A DNA stretch of 5,474 nt, taken from Pyrinomonadaceae bacterium. GTDB lineage: Bacteria > Acidobacteriota > Blastocatellia > Pyrinomonadales > Pyrinomonadaceae. The translations under genes were made by a program, and so were the position numbers. Position 1 is the stretch's first letter; the number at the start of each line of letters is the position of its first letter. The stretch spans positions 1 to 5,474 of the forward strand of contig JAJAYR010000112.1 of the NCBI GenBank assembly GCA_026786155.1, given 5' to 3'. The notes below the pieces were generated by a model that was given only the letters and a program-made list of their open reading frames with translations, was not told the DNA's origin and made no database searches. Below are positions 5,209-5,474 of the stretch, one piece after another.

Positions 5209-5474
5209 CTAAAGAAGCTGTTGTTTGTTTTCGGGCGCGAATTTGAGCAGGGCGTTGTTGCCGTGAATGTCGAGTTTAGTGCAGATGTTTAAGCGGTGGC
5301 GTTCGACGGTGCGGATGCTGATAAAAAGTTCGTCGGCGATGTCGCGGCTGATTTTGTCTTTGGCAATCAGTTTCAGAATGCGAAGTTCGGTTGGGGTCAA
5401 ATCATTGATGGTCGGCGTTTTTTCGACAAATGTGGTGTGTCGCTGCGAGCGTTTGACCAAAAATGTGGTAAGCG
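5209..5474 (-). CDS. LuxR/NarL-type HTH regulator, C-terminal part (5' end beyond window)
   Basis: Eighty-seven C-terminal residues are visible, ending at the TAG whose complement is 5209-5211. The frame stays open to the right edge, so the gene is cut by the window; the in-frame TTG at 5460 is not a convincing start. The visible part is a GerE/LuxR-type helix-turn-helix. LTPTELRILKLIAKDKISRD gives the first helices, IADELFISIRTVERHRLNIC the scaffold and recognition helices (conserved S, TV, H, N), and KLDIHGNNALLKFA the dimer helix. A basic linker with VKRSQR lies upstream, as in response regulators that have an N-terminal phosphoacceptor receiver domain; that domain is not seen here. It would bind DNA in the cytoplasm; the targets are unknown. 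It converges on the SBP gene across the palindrome array. Confidence 0.85.
   Translation of the reverse strand, partial: LTTFLVKRSQRHTTFVEKTPTINDLTPTELRILKLIAKDKISRDIADELFISIRTVERHRLNICTKLDIHGNNALLKFAPENKQQLL

Overview
The window looks like a chromosomal segment of an Acidobacteriota bacterium, probably class Blastocatellia (inference). The reasons are the Oar-like TonB-dependent receptor fragment with the wording typical of that phylum (QTSTYAPEFGR, QISLVTRSGTN, NNFFNN, SYTFAKSLDN), the coding style (many GCG, GGC and TTT/AAA codons, roughly half GC, AT-rich spacers), and the abundance of small palindromic repeats between genes. There are no rRNA or tRNA genes, no CRISPR array and no transposase gene.

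Layout from left to right. Bases 1-161 are non-coding and hold two palindromes. A short-chain dehydrogenase/reductase gene (162-881, minus) lies next; its usual catalytic serine is replaced by glycine. It is divergent, across a 189-bp spacer, from a short TonB-dependent-receptor-like gene (1071-2510, plus). That gene encodes a signal peptide joined directly to late-plug and barrel sequence, and a second stretch of barrel appears to be missing, although the frame is intact. A hairpin terminator follows at 2547-2593. Next comes a gene-free stretch with two inverted-repeat elements: one of about 138 bp, bounded by 5-bp direct repeats (2600-2737, MITE-like), and one built from 9-bp iterations (2754-2847).

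The second element abuts a two-gene unit: an exported DUF4440/NTF2-like protein (2888-3343) overlapping by ATGA a family-5 (Dpp/Nik-type) ABC-transporter substrate-binding lipoprotein (3340-4875). The lipoprotein reading frame is broken by one in-frame TGA at 4351, exactly where relatives usually have Trp in an EAGW-like motif, so a single G-to-A change explains it. No permease or ATPase gene is present. The convergent spacer 4876-5208 carries an array of small hairpins built on GGCGA/TCGCC (4991-5188). A LuxR-type DNA-binding domain (5209 to the right edge, minus), probably the C-terminus of a response regulator, runs off the window.

I see no coherent multi-gene defence, biosynthetic or mobile system. 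The points of interest are the doubly deleted receptor, the TGA-interrupted lipoprotein, the SDR active-site change, and three distinct palindromic repeat types between genes.
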